Shown here: positions 15,473 through 25,508 of the stretch, in pieces | How the letters are laid out: every line of letters begins with the position of its first letter | How positions within the stretch are numbered: position 1 is the first letter of the stretch | Assembly: GCA_037189785.1 (NCBI GenBank) | Contig: JBBCIP010000130.1 | Location: 1 to 31,422 of the forward strand | DNA from: Govanella sp037189785 | GTDB taxonomy: Bacteria; Pseudomonadota; Alphaproteobacteria; Sphingomonadales; Govanellaceae | Direction of reading: 5' to 3' | DNA: 31,422 bases | The notes under the pieces: model-generated | Seen by the model: the letters and a program-made list of their open reading frames with translations, nothing else | Told to the model about the DNA's origin: nothing | The model's database searches: none | Translations under genes and position numbers: made by a program

Positions 15473-17890
15473 ATGAAATCACATGCACGCGTTGTTGTAA
15501 TCGGGGGTGGCGTTGTTGGCTGCTCGGTGCTTTATCACTTGACAAAATTCGGGTGTAAAGACGTCGTCCTGGTGGAGAGAAAGGTTCTGACCGCAGGCTC
15601 CACGTGGCATGCTGCGGCTGGCTTCCATGCTTTCAATGGTGATCCGAATATAGCGAAGCTCCAAGCCTACACGATTTCTCTCTATAAAGAAATCGAGGAA
15701 GTTGGCGATCAAAACGTCGGCTTGCATGTGCCGGGCGGAGTGAATATAGCCGCCACGACGGAACGTTGGGAGTTTTTAAGGACGGAATGGTCGCGTCATA
15801 AATTCATGGGCCTCGATACGCATCTGATCGGTCCGGATGAACTGAAAAAAATGCTGCCGTTGGTCGACGTTTCGGATGTTTTGGGCGCGCTTTATGACCC
15901 TAATGAAGGGCATCTGGACCCTTACGGCAGTACCCATGCGTATGCCCGTGCTGCGCGCAAAAATGGTGCCGAAATCTATCAGCAGACCAAAGTTGAAGAT
16001 CTGGTTCAGCGTCCCGATGGTGGCTGGGATGTCATTACGGATCAAGGCACCATTCACGCCGAACACGTGGTCAATGCTGCCGGGTTGTGGGCGCGTGAAG
16101 TTGGTGCAATGGTTGGCGTTCAACTGCCATTGATCCCCATGGAACATCATTACTTGATTACGGAATCTATTCCGGAACTTGTCGAGCTTGACCGAGAAAT
16201 TCCGGTTACCGTCGATCTGGATGGTGAGATTTATATGCGTCAGGAACACAAAGGGGTGTTGCTTGGCGTTTATGAAAAAAAGTCGACGCCGTGGGCTTTG
16301 GATGGTACGCCATGGTCTTATGGGGAAACGGATCTTCTTCCTCCGCGTCTGGAGTTTTTGGTCGATGCGTTGAGCCACGGTTTCAAGCGCTTCCCAAGTG
16401 TTGGTGCTGCCGGAATCAAGCGCATTGTCAATGGCCCGTTCACCTTTACGCCAGACGGAAATCCTCTGGTCGGGCCTGTGCGCGGCAAGCAAAACTATTG
16501 GGTTGCGTGTGGTTGTATGGCCGGTTTCAGCCAAGGGGGCGGTGTCGGCTTAGCGCTTGCGCAATGGATTCTTGAAGGCGAGCCGCAAGACAATATCTAT
16601 GCAATGGATGTCGCGCGCTTCGGAGCTTTTGCAACGCCCGCTTACACCACGGCCAAAGCAAAAGAGTTTTATGAGCATCGATTTTATTTAGCGCGGCCGA
16701 ATGAACAATGGCCGGCTGGGCGTCCGTCAAAAACGACACCGCTTTATGACTTGCAACAGGCTGATAATGCTGTTTTCGGATCAAGCTATGGTCAGGAAAC
16801 CCCGTTGTGGTATGCACCGCATGGGCAATTGCCGATCGAGACACCGACATTCCGGCGGTCCAATGCATTCCCAACAGTCGCGACAGAATGTAAGGCTGTT
16901 CGTCAGGCTGCTGGTGTTTTTGAGATCAGCGGTTACGCGAAATATGAAGTCAGCGGCCTAGGGGCGGCGGCGTGGTTAGATCATCTTTTTGCGTGCCGCT
17001 TGCCGAAGGTCGGGCGTGCCGGTCTTGCCCCATTGTTAGCGCATTCAGGCCGATTAATGGGGGATCTTGTTGTTGCCCGTCTCAGTGAAGATCGCTTTAT
17101 GATAACCGGCTCAGGGTATCTTCAAGAATGGCATATGCGGTGGTTTGAAAGTCAACGTCCTGACCACGGCGTTACAATTCGCAATGTCACCGATACCTTG
17201 CTTGGGCTTGCTATAGCCGGGCCAAATGCAAAAGCGATTCTTAATCGGTTGCTTCATAAAGACGACACCGCGTCCGGTCTATCATTTTTATCTGTTCAAG
17301 AATGCGATATCGGCTACGCCCCGGCACGCATTATCCGTATCTCCCTGACCGGAGAACATGGCTATGAAATATATGTTCCGGCTCAACATTTACGGTCGCT
17401 GTATGGCCAGCTGCGTGAGGCGGGTACAGATCTTGGCCTCCAGCCTTATGGTGTCTGGGCGTTGTTGTCGCTCCGGCTCGAGAAGCACTATGGTATTTGG
17501 TCGCGTGAATTTGCCACGGATTATACCCCAAAGATGAACGGCTTGGACCGCTTCATCGATTATAATAAAGCCAACTTTATCGGTCGTGATGAAGCGCTCC
17601 GTGATCGTGACCGTGTCCCCAATCATAGTTTGGTCAGTTTTGTTATCGACGCAGATGATGCCGATGCTTCAGGTTTTGAAGCTATTTGTGTTGGCGAAAA
17701 GGTTGTCGGTTATACGACATCGGGCGGATATGGGCACACCGTCGGCCAAAGCTTGGCAATGGGATATATCGCAACCGATGCCATCGATGAAAGTCTACAG
17801 TACGAGGTTTATATTCTCGGTGAACGGCGCAAAGCGCGCCTGATCCGTGAACCGCTTTACGATCCTCAAGGTCTCCGGATCAGGGGGTGA
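15473..17890 (+). CDS. FAD-dependent oxidoreductase with GcvT domain (dimethylglycine/sarcosine dehydrogenase family)
   Basis: An 805-aa fusion typical of dimethylglycine and sarcosine dehydrogenases. Residues about 5-375 are the DAO FAD domain, with VVVIGGGVVG binding the dinucleotide and STWHAA carrying the conserved His46, the site of covalent FAD in this family. Residues about 375-430 are the FAO_M linker. About 430-800 are the folate-binding GcvT and GcvT C-terminal domains (LSLRLEKHYGIW; YTPKMNGLDRF). The family oxidises an N-methyl group and passes the one-carbon unit to tetrahydrofolate. I use ATG 15473 rather than an in-frame TTG at 15464; ribosome sites are weak for both. It is divergent from the LysR gene and follows the Rieske/AraC pair, so it could act on the product of the Rieske enzyme. 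Exact amine substrate is unknown. Confidence 0.9.
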   Translation: MKSHARVVVIGGGVVGCSVLYHLTKFGCKDVVLVERKVLTAGSTWHAAAGFHAFNGDPNIAKLQAYTISLYKEIEEVGDQNVGLHVPGGVNIAATTERWEFLRTEWSRHKFMGLDTHLIGPDELKKMLPLVDVSDVLGALYDPNEGHLDPYGSTHAYARAARKNGAEIYQQTKVEDLVQRPDGGWDVITDQGTIHAEHVVNAAGLWAREVGAMVGVQLPLIPMEHHYLITESIPELVELDREIPVTVDLDGEIYMRQEHKGVLLGVYEKKSTPWALDGTPWSYGETDLLPPRLEFLVDALSHGFKRFPSVGAAGIKRIVNGPFTFTPDGNPLVGPVRGKQNYWVACGCMAGFSQGGGVGLALAQWILEGEPQDNIYAMDVARFGAFATPAYTTAKAKEFYEHRFYLARPNEQWPAGRPSKTTPLYDLQQADNAVFGSSYGQETPLWYAPHGQLPIETPTFRRSNAFPTVATECKAVRQAAGVFEISGYAKYEVSGLGAAAWLDHLFACRLPKVGRAGLAPLLAHSGRLMGDLVVARLSEDRFMITGSGYLQEWHMRWFESQRPDHGVTIRNVTDTLLGLAIAGPNAKAILNRLLHKDDTASGLSFLSVQECDIGYAPARIIRISLTGEHGYEIYVPAQHLRSLYGQLREAGTDLGLQPYGVWALLSLRLEKHYGIWSREFATDYTPKMNGLDRFIDYNKANFIGRDEALRDRDRVPNHSLVSFVIDADDADASGFEAICVGEKVVGYTTSGGYGHTVGQSLAMGYIATDAIDESLQYEVYILGERRKARLIREPLYDPQGLRIRG

Positions 17891-17893
17891 TCT

Positions 17894-19321
17894 TTAAGAT
17901 CTCTGGTCTTGTTCTATGCCTTGCCAACCACCGCCCAAAGCTGTGATCAGTTGGATATGGGCCAACAAAAGATCTGCATCGATATCCAGGGCGGTGCGCC
18001 GGCTGGAAAATGTTAAGTTCTGTGCGACCGAGATTTCTAAATACGTCACCATGCCGGATTTGTAACGGTTCATAACCACGCGTTCGTTTTCTTCGGCTAA
18101 AGCGACGAGACGTTGTTGTTGGACTTTCTTGTTTTGCAAAGTTTGCAAGGCCAATAGTGAATCCTCGACGTCCCGCAAACCATCCAGAACGGTCTGGCGA
18201 TAAGCGGCCACTTGTTCATCATAGCGGGCTTCAGCTTGATCGCTGACGGCAGAACGCCGTCCGGCATCAAATAACGTTAAAGCAAAAGAAGGCCCCAACG
18301 ACCAAATACGTTGTGGCGTATCAAACAAATCGGAAAAGCGACTGCTTTGTAACTGCCCCCGGGCACCCAATGTTAAGTCTGGGAACCAAGCCGCGCGGGC
18401 AACCCCGATTTCAGCGTTGGCGGCGACCACGTGTTGTTCAGCAGCAACGATATCGGGGCGGCGCACCAATAAAGTCGATGGTAAAGTTTCTGGGGCGGTC
18501 GGCAAGGATGGCAGCAGTCCTGTCTCCGTAACTGCGAAACCGGCAGGCGGACGCCCTAAAAGAACGGCGATTATATTTTCTTCCTCTGCGCGGGCCCGTT
18601 CCAGGTCAGCGATTTGAGTACGTAGGGATTGCACCTGTGTTTCGGCTTGAATAACATCGGCGCGGGCGACAATCCCGGCGGTGTATTGGTTTTGTGTCAA
18701 GGTCAAAGCCTTATCATAGGCTTCAATCGTTTGTTGGAGAAGATCTTGATGCTGATCTAAAATCCGCAGCCGGATGTAGCTTTCAGCGACCGCCGCTTGA
18801 ATACTCAAATGGGTGCCGGCAAGGTCAGCCGCGCTTACTTTGGCGAGCGCGCGATCGGCTTCGATTTCACGGCGAATGCGGCCCCATAAGTCGACTGACC
18901 AGCTGGCATCGGCTGCAGCCGTATAACTTGTCTCTGTTGACTGCGTGTTGCCGCCAGACCGTGTTCCCGCGCCGCTTACGCCGATAGTGGGCCAGAATGT
19001 TGACCGTGTCGCCCGCAGCAAAGCTGATGCTTGACGATACCGGGCTTCGGCTTGTTGCAATGTTTGGTTCGCGGTCCCGGCCGCAGCTATCAAGGTGTTA
19101 AGATCATCATCCTTAAAAATTTGCCACCATTCCGTTTGTGCGGTTGGCGCATGGCTGTTCATTGGTCGCCATTCTGCCGGGGCCTCGGTTGTAGCCGTGG
19201 CATATTTGAAACTGTCCGGCATCGCCACGTCGGGGCGTTTGTAGTCAGGGCCGACAGCACAGCCGATGGCCGTGATTGATAAAGTGAACGCAACAACGAT
19301 TGGTCGTGTCATCATCGTCAC
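17894..19321 (-). CDS. RND efflux outer-membrane lipoprotein (NodT/OprM-type)
   Basis: A 475-aa outer-membrane channel of the TolC superfamily, NodT type. The signal peptide ends in the lipobox TAIGC, so Cys21 is the expected lipidated residue, and the family hallmark VGPDYKRP follows at once. Two tandem OEP repeats (about residues 75-260 and 275-460) form the trimeric barrel and periplasmic coiled-coil tunnel. The GTG start overlaps the stop of the MdtC-like gene (GTGA), so translation is probably coupled. E. coli mdtABC lacks an outer-membrane gene and uses TolC; here the operon carries its own exit duct. The gene ends 3 bp from the end of the FAD oxidoreductase gene on the other strand. 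Confidence 0.93.
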   Translation of the reverse strand: MTMMTRPIVVAFTLSITAIGCAVGPDYKRPDVAMPDSFKYATATTEAPAEWRPMNSHAPTAQTEWWQIFKDDDLNTLIAAAGTANQTLQQAEARYRQASALLRATRSTFWPTIGVSGAGTRSGGNTQSTETSYTAAADASWSVDLWGRIRREIEADRALAKVSAADLAGTHLSIQAAVAESYIRLRILDQHQDLLQQTIEAYDKALTLTQNQYTAGIVARADVIQAETQVQSLRTQIADLERARAEEENIIAVLLGRPPAGFAVTETGLLPSLPTAPETLPSTLLVRRPDIVAAEQHVVAANAEIGVARAAWFPDLTLGARGQLQSSRFSDLFDTPQRIWSLGPSFALTLFDAGRRSAVSDQAEARYDEQVAAYRQTVLDGLRDVEDSLLALQTLQNKKVQQQRLVALAEENERVVMNRYKSGMVTYLEISVAQNLTFSSRRTALDIDADLLLAHIQLITALGGGWQGIEQDQRS

Positions 19322-22300
19322 GATAGAGCCTCCTGTTTACCGACGCGGCGCAGTGTCCAGGCGCGCAATCGGGAAAGATAAAGAAAAACCACAGGTGTAG
19401 TGTAAAGGGTCAAGATTTGACTAATAGCCAACCCGCCAACAATGGCAATCCCAAGCGGGCGCCGCAATTCGGATCCTTCACCAAAACCCAATATCAACGG
19501 CATAGCTCCCAAAAGACCGGCCAAGTTTGTCATCAGAATAGGACGGAAACGAAGCAGGGCGGCCTGTGTAATGGCATCCCGGGAGGAAAGATGATCACGA
19601 CGTTCAATCGTCAGAGCAAAGTCAATCATCATGATTGCGTTTTTCATGACAATCCCAATCAGCAAGAACAACCCCAATAAGGCGATCAAGCTAAATTCAG
19701 TGCCGCTGATCTCAAGTGCCAATAACGCGCCGATACCAGCCGACGGCAAGGTTGACAAAATAGTCAACGGGTGCAGTGTGCTTTCGTATAGAATGCCCAA
19801 GACGAAATAAACCGCGATCAACATAGAAATGATCAGTAAGGGTTGGGCATTAATGCTGTCTTCAGCCTGTTGCCCATCGCCGCCTTTCTTCACTTGTATG
19901 CCGGTCGGAACCATAAGATCTGCCATAAGCTGTTCAATAGCAGCATTGGCTTCAGACTCGGTCACACCGGGTGCCAAATCATAGCCGATATCCATCGCGG
20001 CGAACTGATCGCGATGGAAAATACGGTCATCGGCCAGACCATAATCATACTTAGCAATGGCCGACAAAGGAACGCGTTGTCCGTCCCGGGTGATGATTTG
20101 TATTTGATCAAGGGTTGTCGCATAGGCGGTATAGCGGGGGTCAAGTTCCATCACCACCCGGTATTGATTAAGATTGTCGTATAACGTGGCCACTTGCCGT
20201 TGCGAAAAGGAGTTGCTGAGCACATTGGCAATCATGCGCATATCAACGCCCAAACGTTGCGCCGCTTGTCGATCGATGCTCAAGACGACTTGTTGGGTCC
20301 CGGCATCCGCCACGGAATCGACATCAACAAGCTGCGGCAAGGTTTGCATGCCTGCCGATACGCGTTTGATCCATTCGTTCAAAAGCGCATAGTCATCGGA
20401 TAATAACAATAATTCGTTGCTGCTCGATCCGAACGATGGGGCCATATTGATATCGGCATCCACACTTAAAAACATAATCCCCCCGGGGATCGATGGGGCG
20501 GCCGCGCGTAGCCGATCAATAACAGCCCTGGCGCTTTCTTTGCGTTCAGATAGCGGTTTCAAACGGATCATCAGCTGTGCGTTGCTGACGCCACCGGTTC
20601 CACCGCTGGTACCAACCACATCCTGGACCGCAGGATCAGCCAGAATTACTTTTCGAAAGGCTTCGATTTTCGGCTGCATGATTTGGAACGAAAATCCGTC
20701 ATCACCGCGCACAAACCCGCGCAGTTGTCCCGTATCCTGTTCCGGCAAAAATGTTTTCGGGATGGAGATGTAGAAATAAATATTACAGCCGATGACGGCC
20801 AGCAAAATCATACCAACAATAACGCTGTGTCGGAGCGACCAGTCCAAACTCACCGCATAGGCCCGACTTAATTCGGCGAAGGGGCCTTTTTTCGCACCGG
20901 GTTGGTGATTTAGGGCCTGATTTTTGTCTTCGTTTTTATCCTTGCTCCGGGGCTTCAAAAGATGGGCACAAAGGCTTGGGGTTAAGGTGAGCGACACAAT
21001 GAGCGATATAATCATCGCCGCGCCGAGTGTAATCGAAAACTCACGAAAGAGACGCTCGATCAGTCCTCCCATAAAAATGATGGAGACGAAGACAACCACC
21101 AGGGCGACGTTCATCGCCAAAAGCGTAAATCCGACTTCCTGCGCGCCGACCAGCGCGGCTCGGTAGGGACTCAATCCCAATTCTATGTGCCGTTCGATAT
21201 TTTCCAGCACGACGATAGCATCATCGACCACCAATCCGGCCGCGACGATCAACGCCATCAAGGAAATATTATTCAAAGAGAAGCCGTATAAATACATAAC
21301 GGCAAAGCTGCCGATCAGCGCCACCGGGATCGCCAAACTTGGGATCAAGGCGGTTCTCAGGCGTGCCGTAAATGTCCAGACCACACCGACCACCAGGATC
21401 ACAGAGATCAGAAGGGTTATTTGTGCTTCCCGTAATGTGGCGCGAATACCGGGGGAGCGATCCATCACCACACTTAAAGAAATATCTTCAGCTAAGAAAG
21501 CCCGTAATGTCGGCAGTTGGTCATTAATGGCGTCAATGGTTTCAACGATATTAGCGCCGGCCTGACGTCCGATCATCAAGACAACGGCTGACTGATGGTT
21601 ATGAAACCCGCTGGCATAGCGATTTTCGACAGAATCCGTAACCGTTGCGACATCTTCCAGGCGCACAGGGGCACCGTCTTGCCAGCGGATAATTAACGGC
21701 AAATAGTCACTGGCTTGGCGCTTGGGTTCGCTGGTGACAATTTGCCAGCGCCGTTCATCATTTTCGAGCAGACCGGTCGGCCTTGGTGCATCCATATTGA
21801 CGATGGCGCTTTGCACATCATCCAAAGCGATTCCGTGATGGGCCAGGGCATTGGGGTTTAACTGCACGCGCACCGCCGGGAGCGATGCGCCGCCAATTGT
21901 AACTTCGCCTACACCTGGAATTTGCGCAATCTTTTGGGCAACGATCGTCGATGCTGCGTCATACAATGTGCCAGGTGACAAATTCGGTGAGCTTAAAGCC
22001 AAGGCCATGATTGGCGCTTGCGATGGATTGACTTTGACATAGGTCGGAAGGTTCGGCATGGCGGACGGTAGTTGTCCGCGCGCGATATTGATGGCCGCCT
22101 GTACGTCGCGGGCGGCTTCATCAATGTTACGGTCAAGGTCAAATTGCAATGTTATGCGTGAACTACCCTGACCGCTGCTGGACATCAAGGTGTTGACGCC
22201 GGCAATACTGCCCAACGCTCGTTCCAGCGGCATTGATACGGTTGATGCCATGCTCTCGGGGCTGGCCCCAGGTAAACTTGCGCTCACGACAATGGTCGGG

Positions 22301-22425
22301 AAGTCGACTTGAGGCAAGGGAGATACCGGCAGCAATCGCCATGCCAGAAGCCCGACCAATGTCACAGCAATGGCGAGCAAACAACTGGCAATAGGGCGCC
22401 GTATAAAAGGCCGCGCCAGATTCAT
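19318..22425 (-). CDS. mdtC: RND efflux transporter subunit, MdtC-like
   Basis: A 1035-aa inner-membrane proton-driven RND pump subunit with 12 transmembrane helices and two large periplasmic loops. The proton-relay aspartates are Asp401-Asp402 in VVDDAIVVLENI. The N-terminal region (FIRRPIAS, LPVSPLPQVDFPTI, SASLPGASPESMAS) and SRITLQFDLDR follow E. coli MdtC more closely than MdtB. MdtB and MdtC form a mixed trimer exporting bile salts, novobiocin and some siderophores in enterobacteria. Its ATG overlaps the upstream MdtB-like stop by 4 nt (ATGA), and its own stop overlaps the outer-membrane gene start. Assignment to MdtC rests on recognisable motifs and gene order; substrates in this organism are unknown. 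Confidence 0.92.
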   Translation of the reverse strand: MNLARPFIRRPIASCLLAIAVTLVGLLAWRLLPVSPLPQVDFPTIVVSASLPGASPESMASTVSMPLERALGSIAGVNTLMSSSGQGSSRITLQFDLDRNIDEAARDVQAAINIARGQLPSAMPNLPTYVKVNPSQAPIMALALSSPNLSPGTLYDAASTIVAQKIAQIPGVGEVTIGGASLPAVRVQLNPNALAHHGIALDDVQSAIVNMDAPRPTGLLENDERRWQIVTSEPKRQASDYLPLIIRWQDGAPVRLEDVATVTDSVENRYASGFHNHQSAVVLMIGRQAGANIVETIDAINDQLPTLRAFLAEDISLSVVMDRSPGIRATLREAQITLLISVILVVGVVWTFTARLRTALIPSLAIPVALIGSFAVMYLYGFSLNNISLMALIVAAGLVVDDAIVVLENIERHIELGLSPYRAALVGAQEVGFTLLAMNVALVVVFVSIIFMGGLIERLFREFSITLGAAMIISLIVSLTLTPSLCAHLLKPRSKDKNEDKNQALNHQPGAKKGPFAELSRAYAVSLDWSLRHSVIVGMILLAVIGCNIYFYISIPKTFLPEQDTGQLRGFVRGDDGFSFQIMQPKIEAFRKVILADPAVQDVVGTSGGTGGVSNAQLMIRLKPLSERKESARAVIDRLRAAAPSIPGGIMFLSVDADINMAPSFGSSSNELLLLSDDYALLNEWIKRVSAGMQTLPQLVDVDSVADAGTQQVVLSIDRQAAQRLGVDMRMIANVLSNSFSQRQVATLYDNLNQYRVVMELDPRYTAYATTLDQIQIITRDGQRVPLSAIAKYDYGLADDRIFHRDQFAAMDIGYDLAPGVTESEANAAIEQLMADLMVPTGIQVKKGGDGQQAEDSINAQPLLIISMLIAVYFVLGILYESTLHPLTILSTLPSAGIGALLALEISGTEFSLIALLGLFLLIGIVMKNAIMMIDFALTIERRDHLSSRDAITQAALLRFRPILMTNLAGLLGAMPLILGFGEGSELRRPLGIAIVGGLAISQILTLYTTPVVFLYLSRLRAWTLRRVGKQEALS

Positions 22426-25400
22426 AGACTTTCGGCTTTCTGCGCGTGACGCTGACGATATCGTTCGGATATGCGATCAAAGAACAGGTACACCACCGGT
22501 GTTGTGAATAAGGTTAGGACTTGGCTGACAATCAACCCGCCAACCATAACCAATCCCAAAGGCTGACGTAATTCGGCCCCTGATCCGCTGGCAAACATCA
22601 AAGGCAGAGCTCCGAACAGCGCCGCCAAAGTTGTCATCAAAATCGGGCGGAACCGCATCAGCGCCGCCCGGTGAATGGCGGCGCGTGGTGCCAATCCTTC
22701 TTTTCTTTGTGCCTCGAGTGCAAAGTCGATCATCATGATGCCGTTTTTCTTAACCAATCCGATCAGCAACACAATGCCAATCACAGCGATCAAATCCAAC
22801 GGTTGCTGTACAATCAGAAGCGCGAGCAAGGCCCCCACTGTCGCGGATGGTAATGTCGACAAGATTGTTACCGGGTGGATCGTGCTTTCATAAAGAATAC
22901 CCAGCACAATATACATGGTCACAATCGCGGCCAGAATCAGCCATAATGTGTTGGACAACGACGCCTCAAACGCCGCCGCGGCCCCTTGTAAATGTCGCTC
23001 GACTATAGGGGGAAGGTCGATATCACGTTCTGCCCGGTCTAGGGCATTGACGGCATCACCGAGTGACGCGCCCTGGCCAAGATTAAAGGAAATGGTAACA
23101 GCCGGAAATTGTCCTTGATGATTGATCAGCAATGCTGCGCGGCGTTGCGATATACTGGCAATTGCGGCTAATGGAACCGGCTTTCCGGATGCGCTCGGGA
23201 TATAGGTTGTTGCAAAGGCATCAAGGCCCCCGGCATAACGATTATCGACCTCCATCACAATGCGATACTGATTGGCTTGAGTGAAAAGGGTCGAAATTTG
23301 CCGTTGGCTGAATGCGTTTTGGAGTGCCGTTGATACGTCAGATGTTCGAATACCCAAACGCGCTGCAGCATCACGGTCGATATCGATATAAGCTTGCAAA
23401 CCATCGGTTTGCAGATCACCGGCAACATCGATGAAGGTTTTATCTTCACGTAGACGGTTGATCAGTAAGCGTGACCATTCGGCCAAGCTGTCGGCATCGG
23501 GCGAGGTCAAGGTAAACTGATATTGGGTTCGACTGACCCGGTCTTCGATGCTCAATTCCTGGACCGGTTGGAACCACGCTGTAATGCCGGGGATCGCAGA
23601 AACATTTTGACGCAGTCTGTTGATAACGTCCGTGGCTGTATCACTACGATCGCTATGTGATTTTAGGTTGATCAACATACGGCCACTGTTGACGGTAACG
23701 TTGCTGCCGTCAACGCCGATAAAAGAAGACAGGCTGGTAACAGCCGGATCCTCGAGGATAACTCGGGCTAATTCTTGTTGGCGCTCTGCCATGGCTTGGA
23801 ACGAAATGGATTGTTCAGTTTCTGTAACGACCTGCAGCACGCCGCTGTCTTGAATCGGGAAAAAACCTTTGGGAACGGCCAAATATAACAGTCCCGTCAA
23901 GGCAACAGTCGCCCCCATGGCGATCAGGCCCAACTTTTCCCGAGCAATAATCCAATCCAGCCATATGGAATAGTGATTGATGATCCTGGTCATCAGATCA
24001 GGCTTGTCGGCGCTGCTGCCATGAGCCAGCGGCTCACGCAGCAAGCGGGCGCTCATCATCGGTGTCAATGTCAAGGACACAAGCAAGGAAATAGCGATGG
24101 CGACGGCCAGCGTCACGGCAAACTCGTGGAACAGCCGCCCGACAACATCGCCCATGAACAATAAAGGAATAAGCACGGCAATCAGCGACACCGTGAGCGA
24201 AATGAGGGTAAATCCGATTTCCGAGGCACCTTTCAAGGCGGCCTCCATCGGCGACGCTCCAGCTTCACGGTGGCGCGCAATATTTTCCAGCATAACGATG
24301 GCGTCGTCGACCACGAACCCGGTGGCGATGGTCAAAGCCATTAAGGTGAGGTTATTGACAGAAAATCCAGCCAAATACATGACGCCGAACGTACCGACCA
24401 AAGACAACGGCACGACGACGCCGGGAATAATGGTCGCCCACAAACTGCGCAGAAACACGAATGTAACGCCGATGACCAAGCAAACGGCAAAAACCATTTC
24501 TTTTTGCACGTCCCAAATGGAGGCCCGGATGCTATAGGTCCGATCGGTTAACACCGCGACATCGACGGTCGCAGGCATGGTCGCTGTCAATTGCGGCAGC
24601 AATTCTTGAACACGGTCCGCAACCTCGATCACATTGGCGCCCGGTTGCCGCTGAATATTCAATAACACGGCGGGAACTTTGTCGGCCCATGCCGCAAGAA
24701 AGCGATCTTCGGCGCCGTCCCGAATGGTGGCGACGTCGCCCAATCGCACAGGGGCATTATTCTGCCAGAATATGATTAAATTCTTATAATCTTCCAATGA
24801 CCGGATTTGATCATTGGCGTCCAACATGGTTGAGCGGTAAGGGCCGTCAAAGCTGCCCTTGGGTTGATTGACATTGGCGGCGGCGATGGCGCTTCGAACA
24901 TCTTCCAATGTCAGCCCGAGTGATGCTACTGCACCGGGGTTGATGTCAACACGGACTGCCGGGCGTTGCCCACCTGCCAAGCTGACCATGCCGACGCCTG
25001 GAAGTTGTGCCAATTTTTGCGCGATCCGGGTATCGACCAAATCATAAACGGTCGGCAGGGGTAAAGCAGCTGAACTGATAGCCAATGTCAGGATTGGGGC
25101 ATCGGCCGGATTGACCTTGCGATAGATCGGTGGGACCGGCAAATCATTGGGCAGCAAACTGCTTGCGGTATTTAAGGCCGCCTGAACGTCTTGTTCCGCG
25201 ACACCAAGGTCGATTTCCAATGCAAACTGCACGGTAATAACCGATGCACCGGCCGAGCTGGTCGACGACATCTGCTTGACGCCTGAGATTTGACCTAGCC
25301 GTCGTTCCAAAGGAGCAGTGATGGTGCGGGCAACATTGTCGGGACTGGCGCCAGGTTGAAAGGTGAAAACTTGGATGATCGGGTAATCGACTTGTGGTAG

Positions 25401-25508
25401 GGCCGCCACCGGAAGTAAACGCCAAGCCAAAAAGCCCGACATCAACAGCGCCAACATAATCAACGATGTCGCAATCGGGCGCTGAATAAAGGGACGGGAT
25501 ATATTCAT
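22422..25508 (-). CDS. mdtB: RND efflux transporter subunit, MdtB-like
   Basis: A 1028-aa RND inner-membrane pump subunit. Segments LPVAALPQVDYPIIQV, TAPLERRLGQISGVKQMSS, KVNPADAPILTLA and VSLAGGQRPAVRV follow E. coli MdtB closely. The proton-relay Asp401-Asp402 lie in VVDDAIVMLENI on the fourth transmembrane helix. It is the second gene of the operon: its ATG overlaps the adaptor stop by 4 nt (ATGA) and its stop overlaps the MdtC-like start, so equal synthesis of the two pump subunits is likely. It is paralogous to its neighbour but diverged throughout, which argues for an old duplication and a heteromeric pump rather than a recent copy. Confidence 0.92.
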   Translation of the reverse strand: MNISRPFIQRPIATSLIMLALLMSGFLAWRLLPVAALPQVDYPIIQVFTFQPGASPDNVARTITAPLERRLGQISGVKQMSSTSSAGASVITVQFALEIDLGVAEQDVQAALNTASSLLPNDLPVPPIYRKVNPADAPILTLAISSAALPLPTVYDLVDTRIAQKLAQLPGVGMVSLAGGQRPAVRVDINPGAVASLGLTLEDVRSAIAAANVNQPKGSFDGPYRSTMLDANDQIRSLEDYKNLIIFWQNNAPVRLGDVATIRDGAEDRFLAAWADKVPAVLLNIQRQPGANVIEVADRVQELLPQLTATMPATVDVAVLTDRTYSIRASIWDVQKEMVFAVCLVIGVTFVFLRSLWATIIPGVVVPLSLVGTFGVMYLAGFSVNNLTLMALTIATGFVVDDAIVMLENIARHREAGASPMEAALKGASEIGFTLISLTVSLIAVLIPLLFMGDVVGRLFHEFAVTLAVAIAISLLVSLTLTPMMSARLLREPLAHGSSADKPDLMTRIINHYSIWLDWIIAREKLGLIAMGATVALTGLLYLAVPKGFFPIQDSGVLQVVTETEQSISFQAMAERQQELARVILEDPAVTSLSSFIGVDGSNVTVNSGRMLINLKSHSDRSDTATDVINRLRQNVSAIPGITAWFQPVQELSIEDRVSRTQYQFTLTSPDADSLAEWSRLLINRLREDKTFIDVAGDLQTDGLQAYIDIDRDAAARLGIRTSDVSTALQNAFSQRQISTLFTQANQYRIVMEVDNRYAGGLDAFATTYIPSASGKPVPLAAIASISQRRAALLINHQGQFPAVTISFNLGQGASLGDAVNALDRAERDIDLPPIVERHLQGAAAAFEASLSNTLWLILAAIVTMYIVLGILYESTIHPVTILSTLPSATVGALLALLIVQQPLDLIAVIGIVLLIGLVKKNGIMMIDFALEAQRKEGLAPRAAIHRAALMRFRPILMTTLAALFGALPLMFASGSGAELRQPLGLVMVGGLIVSQVLTLFTTPVVYLFFDRISERYRQRHAQKAESL

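Noticed and set aside
15776..16534. 252-codon open frame on the minus strand
   Set aside because: It lies wholly antisense to the well-supported FAD/GcvT dehydrogenase gene and its protein is unlike any family; a shadow frame.
17889..17901. Palindrome GATCTT-T-AAGATC between two convergent gene ends as a terminator
   Set aside because: The stem is only 6 bp, AT-rich, with a 1-nt loop and no T run, so it cannot form a terminator hairpin.
19318..25508. Recent tandem duplication of an RND pump gene
   Set aside because: The two proteins differ throughout and match MdtC and MdtB types respectively; this is the normal heteromeric pair.
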